DNA from: Marinifilum sp. D737
Lineage (GTDB): Bacteria > Bacteroidota > Bacteroidia > Bacteroidales > Marinifilaceae
Length of the DNA stretch: 64,000 nt
Reading direction: 5' to 3'
NCBI RefSeq assembly: GCF_026672275.1
Contig: NZ_JANQCD010000008.1
Coordinates: forward strand, 1 to 64,000
In this document: positions 1 through 7,954 of the stretch, piece by piece
Layout: the number at the start of each line of letters is the position of its first letter
How positions within the stretch are numbered: position 1 is the stretch's first letter
The notes under the pieces: model-generated
The model's input: the letters and a program-made list of their open reading frames with translations, nothing else
The model's database searches: none
Told to the model about the DNA's origin: nothing
Translations under genes and position numbers: made by a program

Positions 1-31
1 ATGGGATTAATGTAAAGGTACAAAATGCTTA

Positions 32-93
32 CTACCATAATTTCGCCCTGGCGTGCTTAATAATTGAGTGCCATAGGCACGCGATTATGGTAG
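32..93. repeat. Nested inverted repeat upstream of the first gene
   Basis: Outer arms CTACCATAAT (32-41) and ATTATGGTAG (84-93) are perfect complements, and inner arms GCGTGC (51-56) and GCACGC (77-82) are also complementary, giving an interrupted hairpin of about 62 nt. There is no T-run, so it does not look like a standard terminator. It could be an RNA leader structure of the downstream hydratase gene or a small palindromic repeat. No gene could be supported in bases 1-137. Confidence 0.4.
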
Positions 94-137
94 AAAAGAA
101 TTAGAAAAGGCACGAAAGCTGCGAAATTATTATAAAA

Positions 138-938
138 ATGAAAAAATATCAAACCATAGAATTCAGCATCAATAACAAGATTGGAACGATTACCTTGAAT
201 CGTCCTGATATTCACAATGCATTCAACGAAAGCATGATTGCAGAGATTATTGAATGTTTTGAAGTGATTGAGAAATTGGATTATAAAACACTTAGAGTTG
301 TAATTCTAAAGGGCAAAGGAAAATCGTTTTGTGCGGGCGCCGATTTGAACTGGATGAAGGGAGTGGCAAATTACTCGTATGAGGAAAATTACCTGGAAAG
401 CTACAAGTTATCCATGTGCTTCAATGCCGTTTACTCATGTAAGTTTCCAACCATTGCTATAGTTCATGGGGCCGCAATTGGAGGAGCAAATGGCCTGCTG
501 GCAGCTTGTGATTTTGTATTGGCTCACAGAGATACTGTCTTTTCTTTAAGCGAGGTGAAAATAGGAATTGTGCCTGCCTGTATTTCTCCTTACGTGATTA
601 AGCGTGTTGGCGAGTACAAATCAAAGGAGTTGATGTTAACGGGAATGCGTTTTAATGGTAAAGAAGCGCAACAAGCGGGATTGGCAAATTGGTCTCATGG
701 CGAGAAGAAGTTGAAGTCGAAGTTAGCTGATTTGATTTCTAAGCTAAAATCCAGTGGACCTGTTGCTGTTTCTACATGTAAGCAATTGATTTATGATGTG
801 GAAAACCAGTGGACACATGAAGAAGCCATGGAGAATACAGCCAAAATGATTGCTGATTTGCGTCAATCTGAAGAAGGACAAGAAGGAATGAGTTCATTTT
901 TAGAAAAACGCAAACCAAATTGGACAGAGGACAATTAA
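138..938 (+). CDS. Enoyl-CoA hydratase/isomerase family protein (methylglutaconyl-CoA hydratase-like)
   Basis: A 266-residue crotonase-fold protein, full length for the family. The CoA/oxyanion-hole motif SFCAGADLNW lies at residues 63-72 and the second oxyanion region HGAAIGGANGL at 110-120. The segment SEVKIGIVPACISPYV (138-153) keeps the second-shell Glu and resembles LiuC-type methylglutaconyl-CoA hydratases. The Glu usually found in the GGxxE position is replaced (GGANG), as in isohexenylglutaconyl/methylglutaconyl-type members. Family knowledge: these hydrate an unsaturated CoA ester next to a biotin carboxylation step. The next gene is a biotin-containing acyl-CoA carboxylase alpha chain, which fits leucine or isoprenoid breakdown. 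Exact substrate is inferred from context only. Confidence 0.85.
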   Translation: MKKYQTIEFSINNKIGTITLNRPDIHNAFNESMIAEIIECFEVIEKLDYKTLRVVILKGKGKSFCAGADLNWMKGVANYSYEENYLESYKLSMCFNAVYSCKFPTIAIVHGAAIGGANGLLAACDFVLAHRDTVFSLSEVKIGIVPACISPYVIKRVGEYKSKELMLTGMRFNGKEAQQAGLANWSHGEKKLKSKLADLISKLKSSGPVAVSTCKQLIYDVENQWTHEEAMENTAKMIADLRQSEEGQEGMSSFLEKRKPNWTEDN

Positions 939-939
939 T

Positions 940-1094
940 AATTAAAAATGAATAATGAGTAATTGAAAACCGTAAAAATAATTCTGGCTTTATCCAGGAA
1001 GAATTCGAAAATAAATCTTTAAGGACAAATAGAATTTTAAGAATGAAATTGGACTAAAGGCTTATTGATAATTACTCATTATTAATTACTAATT
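940..1094. mobile_element. MITE-like element with 25-bp imperfect terminal inverted repeats
   Basis: Bases 940-964 and 1070-1094 are inverted copies of one another with about 3 mismatches. The inner 14 bp, AATAATGAGTAATT (951-964) and AATTACTCATTATT (1070-1083), are perfect. The 105-bp interior has no gene and contains a small hairpin (AATTCTGG...CCAG). The element fills nearly all of the gap between the hydratase and carboxylase genes. It has the size and form of a non-autonomous palindromic repeat, but mobility is inferred. The ATTACTCATTA core recurs at 58.7 kb. Confidence 0.35.
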
Positions 1095-1102
1095 GATTAA
1101 GC

Positions 1103-3088
1103 ATGTATTACAAACGAATATTAATAGCAAACCGTGGTGAGATTGCCTTAAGGGTAATGAAAACCGCAAAGAACCTGGGAATACATACTATAGCACTTTA
1201 TTCAGAACAGGATAGAGATGCAGAGCATGTGTTACAGGCCGATGAGGCTTTTCCCTTAAAAGGTGTGGGGTTGCAGGAAACTTATTTGAATGCTCAACAA
1301 ATTGTTGATGTAGCTCGGAAGGCGAAAGCAGATGCCATTCATCCTGGTTATGGATTCTTGGCTGAGAATGCCGAGTTTTCAAAGCTTTGCGCTGATTCGG
1401 GAATCGACTTTGTTGGCCCTGATGCAAAAGCCATTGAATTGATGGGCAATAAGGTAAATGCCCGTGAATTTGCCAGGTCAATTGGTGTGCCTGTACTGGA
1501 AGGTGTTGTTGGTAAGCATGAAACCCTACTGAAAGCAAGCAAGAGCTTAAAATTTCCGCTATTGATAAAGGCTGCAGCAGGAGGTGGTGGAAAAGGCATG
1601 CGCATAGTTCATGAGCCCAAGGATATGGAAGCAGCCTTGGAATCAACATCGCGTGAAGCAGCTAGTTATTTTGGCGATGGAGATGTATTGATTGAAAGAT
1701 ACATTGAGAATCCAAGGCATATTGAGGTTCAGGTCTTGGCGGATCAACATGGGAATGTGGTTCATTTGTTTGAAAGAGAGTGCTCCATTCAAAGAAGATT
1801 CCAGAAAGTAATTGAGGAAGCACCTTCGCCAACATTAACGCCTGAATTAAGGCAGAAAATGGGCGAAACAGCCGTATTGCTGGCTCAGAAAATGAACTAT
1901 AGCAATGCGGGAACTGTAGAGTTTCTGGTTGATGAGGACTTGAACTTCTACTTTTTGGAAATGAATACCCGCATTCAGGTGGAGCATCCGGTGACGGAAA
2001 TGATTACTGGTATTGATTTGGTTGAACACCAATTGCTGGTGGCATCGGGGAGAAACTTACCCTTGAAGCAGGATGAGCTGCAAATGAGAGGACATGCCAT
2101 TGAAGCAAGGATATATGCCGAAGATCCGGAGAAAGATTTTATTCCTTCGCCTGGAGAGATCAGTTTTTATAAGGCTCCTAAACTGTTTGAAGGAAGACAG
2201 CGATTGGATTCGGCCATAACAGGCCCTTGTGTGATCCATCCCGATTTTGATCCGATGATTGCAAAACTGGTGGTTTGGGATGAAAATCGTGACATGGCCA
2301 TTGAGCGTTTGCATTTGGCTTTACACGATTATCAAATACATGGTATCAAAAACAATATCATGTACTTGCATACACTTTTAAATACCGATGCTTTCAAGCA
2401 GAATAAGATTTCAACTCATTTTTGCCAGCATCATGCCGATGATTTGAATCAAATCATGCTTAAGGAAAAGGAAGATGTACCTTCTTTCCTGTTCCATATC
2501 AGCTTTGCTTTGTTCGAGTTATGTCTTAAAGCGTCTGACTCTGTTTGGGACCAGATTGGATATTGGCGCATGAATGGAACAAGACTCAGGGTAATGGACA
2601 ATGAGGCTTTGGATGTTGAAATTTTGGAGCAGAATCCTTATCGCATAAAGATAGGAGAGAGCAAGTATGCTTTGGAGAACCTTCAGATGGAGGAGAATTA
2701 CATGTCTTTTGAATATGAAAGTATGAGGTATCGATTTTATAGATCGAAAAATTCGGAGGGAAAAAGTTTTGTGAGTTGCAGGGGCATTGTGCGTCAATTG
2801 GAACGTTGGTCCGAGATTCAGGCCAAAGCAGGAGAATCATCGACAGATAGTTCTGGCGCTGGCGATGGCAGAATCCTGTCACCAATGCCGGGCAAAATTG
2901 TTAAGGTTGAGGCACAAGCTGGGCAATCGGTTTCAAAAGGAGAGGTGCTGGTTATTGTGGAAGCTATGAAGATGGAAAATAACATATTGGCACCTTTCGA
3001 AGGAAAAATAGAAAAGGTGTTTGTTGAAGAGGGCGAGCAGGTAATGAATGAAACTGAGTTGATTCGTTTATCGATGAATGTGATATAA
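1103..3088 (+). CDS. Biotin-dependent acyl-CoA carboxylase alpha subunit (biotin carboxylase plus BCCP), methylcrotonyl-CoA carboxylase-like
   Basis: 661 residues, the usual length of alpha chains of 3-methylcrotonyl/propionyl/geranyl-CoA carboxylases. Order: biotin carboxylase N-domain (start IANRGEIALRV, HPGYGFLAENA at 80-90), ATP-grasp domain with the glycine-rich loop at about 158-166, EMNTRIQVEHP at 286-296, C-terminal biotin carboxylase domain to about 450, a linker, and a biotinyl domain with VEAMKMEN whose acceptor lysine is about residue 623. It carboxylates biotin with ATP and bicarbonate, then hands CO2 to a beta carboxyltransferase. No beta chain is present in this window; it may lie before base 1. 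The hydratase and AtuA neighbours favour methylcrotonyl- or geranyl-CoA over propionyl-CoA. Confidence 0.9.
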   Translation: MYYKRILIANRGEIALRVMKTAKNLGIHTIALYSEQDRDAEHVLQADEAFPLKGVGLQETYLNAQQIVDVARKAKADAIHPGYGFLAENAEFSKLCADSGIDFVGPDAKAIELMGNKVNAREFARSIGVPVLEGVVGKHETLLKASKSLKFPLLIKAAAGGGGKGMRIVHEPKDMEAALESTSREAASYFGDGDVLIERYIENPRHIEVQVLADQHGNVVHLFERECSIQRRFQKVIEEAPSPTLTPELRQKMGETAVLLAQKMNYSNAGTVEFLVDEDLNFYFLEMNTRIQVEHPVTEMITGIDLVEHQLLVASGRNLPLKQDELQMRGHAIEARIYAEDPEKDFIPSPGEISFYKAPKLFEGRQRLDSAITGPCVIHPDFDPMIAKLVVWDENRDMAIERLHLALHDYQIHGIKNNIMYLHTLLNTDAFKQNKISTHFCQHHADDLNQIMLKEKEDVPSFLFHISFALFELCLKASDSVWDQIGYWRMNGTRLRVMDNEALDVEILEQNPYRIKIGESKYALENLQMEENYMSFEYESMRYRFYRSKNSEGKSFVSCRGIVRQLERWSEIQAKAGESSTDSSGAGDGRILSPMPGKIVKVEAQAGQSVSKGEVLVIVEAMKMENNILAPFEGKIEKVFVEEGEQVMNETELIRLSMNVI

Positions 3089-3097
3089 ATATTAAAT

Positions 3098-3307
3098 GAC
3101 TTTGAGGTGAATTCAACAGACTTGGAAGTGAATTCGGAAGTCTTTGAGGTCGAGTCGGAAGGCATTAAGGTAGGATCGGAGGACTTTTAGATCAAGTCGG
3201 AAGGCTTTAAGGTGGGATCATAGGACTTTAAAATCGAGTCGGAAGGTTTTAAGATAGGATCGGAAGACTTTGAGATCGAATCGGAAGACTTGGAGATAGG
3301 TTCAAAA
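3098..3307. repeat. Ten-unit degenerate 21-bp tandem repeat
   Basis: Ten contiguous 21-bp units start at 3098, 3119, 3140, 3161, 3182, 3203, 3224, 3245, 3266 and 3287. They share the pattern GACTTTGAGrTnGAnTCGGAA. From unit 3 on, GAC-type and GGC-type units mostly alternate, so a 42-bp higher-order period is visible. The array begins 10 bp after the carboxylase stop and is in frame with that stop, but it carries its own in-frame TAG at 3188-3190, so it is not an intact C-terminal extension. The rest of the 309-bp gap (3308-3397) is AT-rich leader of the AtuA gene with nothing else recognised. Confidence 0.9.
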
Positions 3308-3397
3308 GGATGCGATATTAAAAGGAAAAAGTTGACGATTCATAGGGAACTGTCGAATTTAAGATTAATGGAATACTAAAAACTAAAACATACCAAA

Positions 3398-5215
3398 ATG
3401 AAGACCAAAATCAGAATTGCAAATGCCGGAGGTTTCTGGGGAGATGATCTGGGAGTGTTGCGCCGACAACTGGAAGGCGGTGAAGTTGACTATATATCGT
3501 CCGATTTTTTAGCTGAAGTTACCATGAGTATTCTTCGAAAACAGCAGCTAAAGAACGAAGCCTTGGGGTATGTTACTGATTTTGTCGATCAGATTGTAGA
3601 TGTGGCTGATTTGATGAAATCAAAAGGCGTTCGAATGATAACCAATGCAGGAGGTATTAACCCAATTGCATGTGCCCGAAAGATTTTATCGGAACTTGAA
3701 AAGAAAGGTGTTTCCCTGAAAATTGCTGTGGTTGATGGCGACAATATCGTTGATCGCATAGATGAATTTTATCCGGCGAAAGCCAATTTTAAAAATATGG
3801 ATTCGGGTGATGATTTTGAATCAATTATCAAAAACATTCAAAGTGCAAATGTGTACCTGGGCGTACCTCCATTGCTTAAGGCTTTGGAAAGTGGAGCCGA
3901 TTTGATTTTGGCAGGTCGTGTTACCGATACTTCGGTTACCATGGCGCCAATGATTTATGAATTGGGCTGGGAGCTGAACGATTGGGACAAGCTTGCAGCA
4001 GGTTTGGTGGCTGGCCATATTATTGAGTGTGGAGCACAGTCGACAGGCGGAAACTTTACCGATTGGCAAAAAGTGGAGCGTTGGGACAATATGGGTTACC
4101 CAATAGTTGAAATGAACCAAAATGGTGATTTCACTGTCTATAAGCATGAGAATACGGGTGGATTAATTAGTGTAGATACCATTCGGGAACAATTGGTATA
4201 CGAAATGGGTAATCCTGATCAATACATCAGTCCCGATGTGGTTGCCGATTTTACTCGTCTGAAGCTAGCGGAGTTGGAAAATAATAAAGTATTGGTGAGT
4301 GGGGCTAAGGGATATCCGTCTACTCCTTATTTGAAGGTTTCAATGGCTTACGAGGATGGCTATAAAGCTACAAGTTCCATTGTAATAAGTGGAGGTAGGG
4401 TGTTGAATAAGGCTCAGGAATTTGAAAAAATTTTCTGGGATAGATTAGATGCCGATTTCTTAAAGAAAAATACCGAGTTTGTTGGATACAATGCCTGTCA
4501 TCAGCACCTGGCAGAGCATATCGATCCTAATGAGATTTTACTACGATTATCGGTTTATGATACTGATGTTGATAAAATCAGAGATTTTTCGATGAGTATT
4601 GCTCCCCTGATTTTGAGTGGCCCTCCTGGCGTTGCAGTAACGGGAGGACGAGCCAGGATGCAACAGGTAATTACCTATTGGCCAACATTGATTCCTAAAG
4701 AATGCATCACATCAACCGTTCATGTGCTGAATGAAAAGGGTGAGCTTATTGAATCTAAAGAAATAGGTTCTGTGTTGGGCTATGAAGAGGAATTACAGGC
4801 TATAGAAGCTGTTGAGCATACCGAATATGTTGATCCTGCCTGGGAGGAGGATCGATTGATAACGGTTGCTTTGCGCGATATCTGTTTAGGTCGCTCTGGC
4901 GATAAGGGAGATACCGTAAATATTGGAGTTTTGGCTCGATCAGAAGAGATATATCAATACTTAAAACATGATTTGACAGCAGAAAAGCTTTCCGAGATGT
5001 TTTTTGGAATGGTTAAAGGAAGAATACATCGATATGAGATTGATAATTTATTGGCATTGAACTTTCTATTGGAAGAATCGCTGGATGGAGGTGGAACAAA
5101 ATCCTTAATGATTGATGCACAGGGGAAAACATTTGCTACTGCACTTTTGAATCAGGAAATCATGATACCAGAAAAATTACTTTCGTCAAAAATGAAGGTT
5201 GAATCGCAAAAATAA
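3398..5215 (+). CDS. AtuA family protein (DUF1446) with C-terminal AtuA-like domain
   Basis: 605 residues. The N-terminal roughly 450 residues match the acyclic terpene utilization AtuA/DUF1446 family: IRIANAGGFWGDD near the start, ITNAGGINP around 80-90, and an LAGRVTDTSVTMAP segment near 172-185. The C-terminal part, from about 490 with LRDICLGRSGDKGDTVNIG, matches the ferredoxin-like domain that often follows or is fused to AtuA. The family occurs in citronellol/leucine degradation clusters beside geranyl- or methylcrotonyl-CoA carboxylase. Its exact reaction is not settled. It sits downstream of the carboxylase across the 21-bp repeat array, so co-transcription is uncertain. Confidence 0.85.
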   Translation: MKTKIRIANAGGFWGDDLGVLRRQLEGGEVDYISSDFLAEVTMSILRKQQLKNEALGYVTDFVDQIVDVADLMKSKGVRMITNAGGINPIACARKILSELEKKGVSLKIAVVDGDNIVDRIDEFYPAKANFKNMDSGDDFESIIKNIQSANVYLGVPPLLKALESGADLILAGRVTDTSVTMAPMIYELGWELNDWDKLAAGLVAGHIIECGAQSTGGNFTDWQKVERWDNMGYPIVEMNQNGDFTVYKHENTGGLISVDTIREQLVYEMGNPDQYISPDVVADFTRLKLAELENNKVLVSGAKGYPSTPYLKVSMAYEDGYKATSSIVISGGRVLNKAQEFEKIFWDRLDADFLKKNTEFVGYNACHQHLAEHIDPNEILLRLSVYDTDVDKIRDFSMSIAPLILSGPPGVAVTGGRARMQQVITYWPTLIPKECITSTVHVLNEKGELIESKEIGSVLGYEEELQAIEAVEHTEYVDPAWEEDRLITVALRDICLGRSGDKGDTVNIGVLARSEEIYQYLKHDLTAEKLSEMFFGMVKGRIHRYEIDNLLALNFLLEESLDGGGTKSLMIDAQGKTFATALLNQEIMIPEKLLSSKMKVESQK

Positions 5216-5286
5216 TTAGTGAAAGTATCCAATTTTATTGGGATAGTTAAGAATTGTTATTAACTTAAATAGTGTGAAATATAACT

Positions 5287-5336
5287 AAGTAAGACAGGTT
5301 TAATAAACAAAATGGAGTTCTTACTTGGTGTTTTTT
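5287..5336 (+). terminator. Candidate intrinsic terminator or attenuator
   Basis: AAGTAAGA (5287-5294) pairs with TCTTACTT (5319-5326) around a 24-nt loop that itself holds GTTT-aat-AAAC, and GGTGTTTTTT follows. It lies between the AtuA gene and the acyl-CoA dehydrogenase gene and may separate the two transcripts. Confidence 0.45.
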
Positions 5337-5352
5337 AATTAGTATATAGAAA

Positions 5353-6501
5353 ATGAATTTCGAATTAAACGAAGAACATAATATCATAAGAAAAGCTGTT
5401 CGCGACTTTGCAGAGCGCGAAATTAAGCCATTGGCAAAAGAGCTTGATGAGAAGGAGGTGTTTTCTTTGGAATTGACAAAGAAAATGGGAGAGATGGGAT
5501 TGTTTGGAATGTTTCTTCCGGAAAAATATGGTGGACAAGGTTCAGATTATCTTTCTTACATCATTGCTGTTGAAGAAATAGCAAGAGTTGATGGATCTCA
5601 TGCGGCAACATTGGCTGCTCATAATTCTTTGGGAATTGGACCCTTGTATATGTTTGGGACGGAAGATCAGAAAATGAAGTATTTGCCATCGCTTTGTAAT
5701 GGTGAAGAGCTTTGGGCATTCGGACTAACCGAGCCTGATGCAGGATCTGATTCGCGTGGATCAAAAACTTTTGCAAAGGACAATGGAACGAACTGGGAAA
5801 TTAACGGTTCAAAGATATTTATTACCAATGGATCTACTTCCATGTGTTCTGGCGTAACCGTTCAGGCAGTTACGGCTATAAATGGGAATGAAAAGGAGTT
5901 TTCAACCTTTATTGTAGAAAAAGATACTCCTGGATGGTCGTCGAGAGCTATGCATGGAAAATTGATGTGGAGAGCTTCTGACACCGCTGAAATGTTTTTT
6001 GACACCTGTTGTATTCCAAAGGGAAATATGCTTGGGGAACGTGGTATGGGATCAAAAATCATGTTGAAAACATTGGATTCAGGAAGATTATCCATTGCTG
6101 CAATGGGATTGGGATTGGCTCAAGGTGCTTTTGAAATGGCTTTGCAATATTCAAAGGAGAGAAAGCAGTTTGGAAAACCAATTGGTAAATTTCAGGCTAT
6201 CTCATTCAAATTAGCTGATATGGCTACCAAAATTGAATTGGCAAGGAATCTTTTATATAAAGCATGTTGGCTAAAAGACAATGGAAAACCTTTTGCCAAA
6301 GAGGCTGCAATGTCGAAATTGTACTGTTCCGAAATCGCCAAAGAAGTGGCCGATGAGGCAGTTCAAATTCATGGAGGATATGGATTGATGAAAGAATATC
6401 CGGTGGAACGCTTTTACAGAGATCAAAGATTGTTGCAAATCGGAGAAGGAACTTCGGAAATTCAACGATTGGTAATTTCAAGATACATTATGGATGAATA
6501 A
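5353..6501 (+). CDS. Acyl-CoA dehydrogenase
   Basis: 382 residues, typical for the short/medium/branched-chain acyl-CoA dehydrogenase family. It has the N-terminal helical domain (FAEREIKPLAKELDEKEVF), the middle beta domain with the FAD-binding FGLTEPDAGSDS motif near 127-138 and FITNGS, and the C-terminal helical domain with RKQFGKPIGKFQ, IHGGYG and QIGEGTSEIQR. The Glu in GEGT (about 365) is at the usual catalytic-base position. It oxidises an acyl-CoA to the 2-enoyl-CoA and passes electrons to ETF. Placement after the carboxylase/AtuA genes suggests isovaleryl-, citronellyl- or butyryl-CoA as substrate. Butyrate kinase follows after 69 bp. Confidence 0.92.
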   Translation: MNFELNEEHNIIRKAVRDFAEREIKPLAKELDEKEVFSLELTKKMGEMGLFGMFLPEKYGGQGSDYLSYIIAVEEIARVDGSHAATLAAHNSLGIGPLYMFGTEDQKMKYLPSLCNGEELWAFGLTEPDAGSDSRGSKTFAKDNGTNWEINGSKIFITNGSTSMCSGVTVQAVTAINGNEKEFSTFIVEKDTPGWSSRAMHGKLMWRASDTAEMFFDTCCIPKGNMLGERGMGSKIMLKTLDSGRLSIAAMGLGLAQGAFEMALQYSKERKQFGKPIGKFQAISFKLADMATKIELARNLLYKACWLKDNGKPFAKEAAMSKLYCSEIAKEVADEAVQIHGGYGLMKEYPVERFYRDQRLLQIGEGTSEIQRLVISRYIMDE

Positions 6502-6570
6502 GAAGAATTGAATTTACAAGCTGCAAATTCCTAACCATTTGCAGTTTGTTTAACCCAAAATACCAACAAT

Positions 6571-7647
6571 ATGAGTAGAGAATTAATTCTAGCATTGAAT
6601 CCTAGAATGCAATTTACCCGAATTGCAGTTTATAGGATGAATACAACTGTTTTTCTTAAAAAGATAAATCATAAACCAGAAGACTTTAATGGATTTGATC
6701 GTTATGTGGATCAAGCTGCTTTGCGTGCTAAAATCATTTTGGATGAGCTAAAGAGCAATGATATCAGTATTGAGGATATTGCAGTTGTAATTGGGCGTGG
6801 CGGTTTACTTAAACCTGTAAAATCTGGGGTTTATAAAGTAAATGATTCTATGGTAAAAGATTTGGCAAATTGCGAATATGGCGATGATGTGGTGAATCTT
6901 GGTGGACTTTTGGCCAATACAATCGCATCTGAATTGAGCAATGCTGACGCATTTATTGCTGATCCTGTTGTTGTTGACGAGCTTGAAGACATTGCGCGAA
7001 TTACAGGGCGCCCTGAATTCAAGAAGAAATCGATCTTTCATGCACTAAACCAAAAAATTGCAGCAAGAAAGTACGCGAAAAGTGTTTACAAGGAATATGA
7101 AGAAATGAATATTATTGTAGCACATTTGGGTGGTGGGATTAGTATTGGAGCTCACAGAAAGGGAAGAGTTGTAGATGCCAATCAAGCTTACGATGGGGAT
7201 GGTCCATTCTCACCAATCCGAAGTGGAAGCTTACCAATGGGAGATGTAATTAGAGAATGTTTCTCAGGCAAGTACACACAGGAAGAAATGTTGAACAAGC
7301 AAACTGGTCAAGGTGGTTTATATGCTCATTTTAATACCTATAGTGGTTACGATGTTTGTAAAAAGAGAGATGCTGGTGATGCCAAGGCAACAGAAGTTTT
7401 GGCTGCTATGGCATATCAGGTTTCTAAATCAATTGCCTCCATGTATGCGATATTCGGAGGGGAAGCTGTGGATGCCATTATCATTACTGGTGGAATGGCA
7501 AAAGATGAGCAGTTTGTAAAAGAGATAAAAACTCGTGTAGATAAAATTGCACCTGTTTCTATTCAGCCGGGAGCAGAGGTTCTTGGAGCGCTTTCCTATT
7601 ATGGAAAAATGATACTCCGAAAAGAAACGGAAATACTTGAATATTAA
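6571..7647 (+). CDS. buk: Butyrate kinase
   Basis: 358 residues, full length for the acetokinase/butyrate kinase branch of the ASKHA superfamily. Supporting segments are the N-terminal ILALNPRMQFTRIAVY (in place of the usual NPGSTSTK), VIGRGGLLKPV, NIIVAHLGGGISIGAHRKG, and DANQAYDGDGPFSPIRSGSLP, with VDAIIITGGMAKDEQF near the C-terminus. It interconverts butyrate (or a branched acid) plus ATP with the acyl phosphate. The usual partner, phosphate butyryltransferase, is not adjacent here. The loss of the standard NPGST start motif is unusual for the family in general. A terminator follows directly after the stop. Confidence 0.9.
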   Translation: MSRELILALNPRMQFTRIAVYRMNTTVFLKKINHKPEDFNGFDRYVDQAALRAKIILDELKSNDISIEDIAVVIGRGGLLKPVKSGVYKVNDSMVKDLANCEYGDDVVNLGGLLANTIASELSNADAFIADPVVVDELEDIARITGRPEFKKKSIFHALNQKIAARKYAKSVYKEYEEMNIIVAHLGGGISIGAHRKGRVVDANQAYDGDGPFSPIRSGSLPMGDVIRECFSGKYTQEEMLNKQTGQGGLYAHFNTYSGYDVCKKRDAGDAKATEVLAAMAYQVSKSIASMYAIFGGEAVDAIIITGGMAKDEQFVKEIKTRVDKIAPVSIQPGAEVLGALSYYGKMILRKETEILEY

Positions 7648-7650
7648 AAG

Positions 7651-7678
7651 AAAAAGCCGGCATTTGTCGGCTTTTTTT
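7651..7678 (+). terminator. Rho-independent terminator of buk
   Basis: AAAAAGCCG (7651-7659) and CGGCTTTTT (7668-7676) form a hairpin followed by further T residues, 4 bp after the buk stop. Confidence 0.88.
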
Positions 7679-7743
7679 ATAGGAATAAATTCCTTCAATT
7701 TCTACAGAAATATTTAACTGCAATGAATGATATAATCTCTGAC

Positions 7744-7778
7744 GATAAAAATCGATTCACACATGATAAATGTCGATT
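7744..7778. promoter_or_regulatory. Paired direct repeat, possible regulator site
   Basis: GATAAAAATCGATT (7744-7757) and GATAAATGTCGATT (7765-7778) are near-identical 14-mers spaced 21 bp start to start, i.e. two helical turns. They lie about 180 bp upstream of the hexaheme lipoprotein gene. The remaining 7680-7954 sequence holds only the candidate promoter listed next. Binding function is inferred. Confidence 0.3.
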
Positions 7779-7852
7779 ATATTGTCCTATTTCTCGTATT
7801 TTTAATGTAGTAAAACTCTTTATTCTGGGGTATAAATCTCGCTGAGCAATTA

Positions 7853-7883
7853 TTGATAAGCTTTTTACATTGGTCTATATTTA
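7853..7883 (+). promoter_or_regulatory. Candidate Bacteroidota-type promoter of the hexaheme lipoprotein gene
   Basis: TTG (7853-7855), a 20-bp spacer, then TATATTTA (7876-7883) resembles the TTTG-N19-21-TAnnTTTG consensus, with A for G in the last position. It is about 70 bp upstream of the start codon. Confidence 0.35.
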
Positions 7884-7954
7884 TTAGTGATAAGAGTAGG
7901 GCTCTTATTCACTCTATCATAAACTAAAAAGTATTAACCTTATATTCTGGAATT

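Noticed and set aside
1188-1649. 153-codon minus-strand open frame inside the carboxylase gene
   Set aside because: It lies wholly antisense to a clear carboxylase domain, with a non-protein-like composition.
2818-3165. 115-codon minus-strand frame running into the 21-bp repeat
   Set aside because: Mostly antisense to the biotinyl domain; the repeat only extends the frame by chance.
3089-3190. Read-through extension of the carboxylase into the 21-bp array
   Set aside because: The stop at 3086-3088 and a second in-frame TAG at 3188-3190 end it, and the biotinyl domain is already complete.
3098-3307. Possible CRISPR array
   Set aside because: Units are contiguous and degenerate with no unique spacers, and no cas genes are near.
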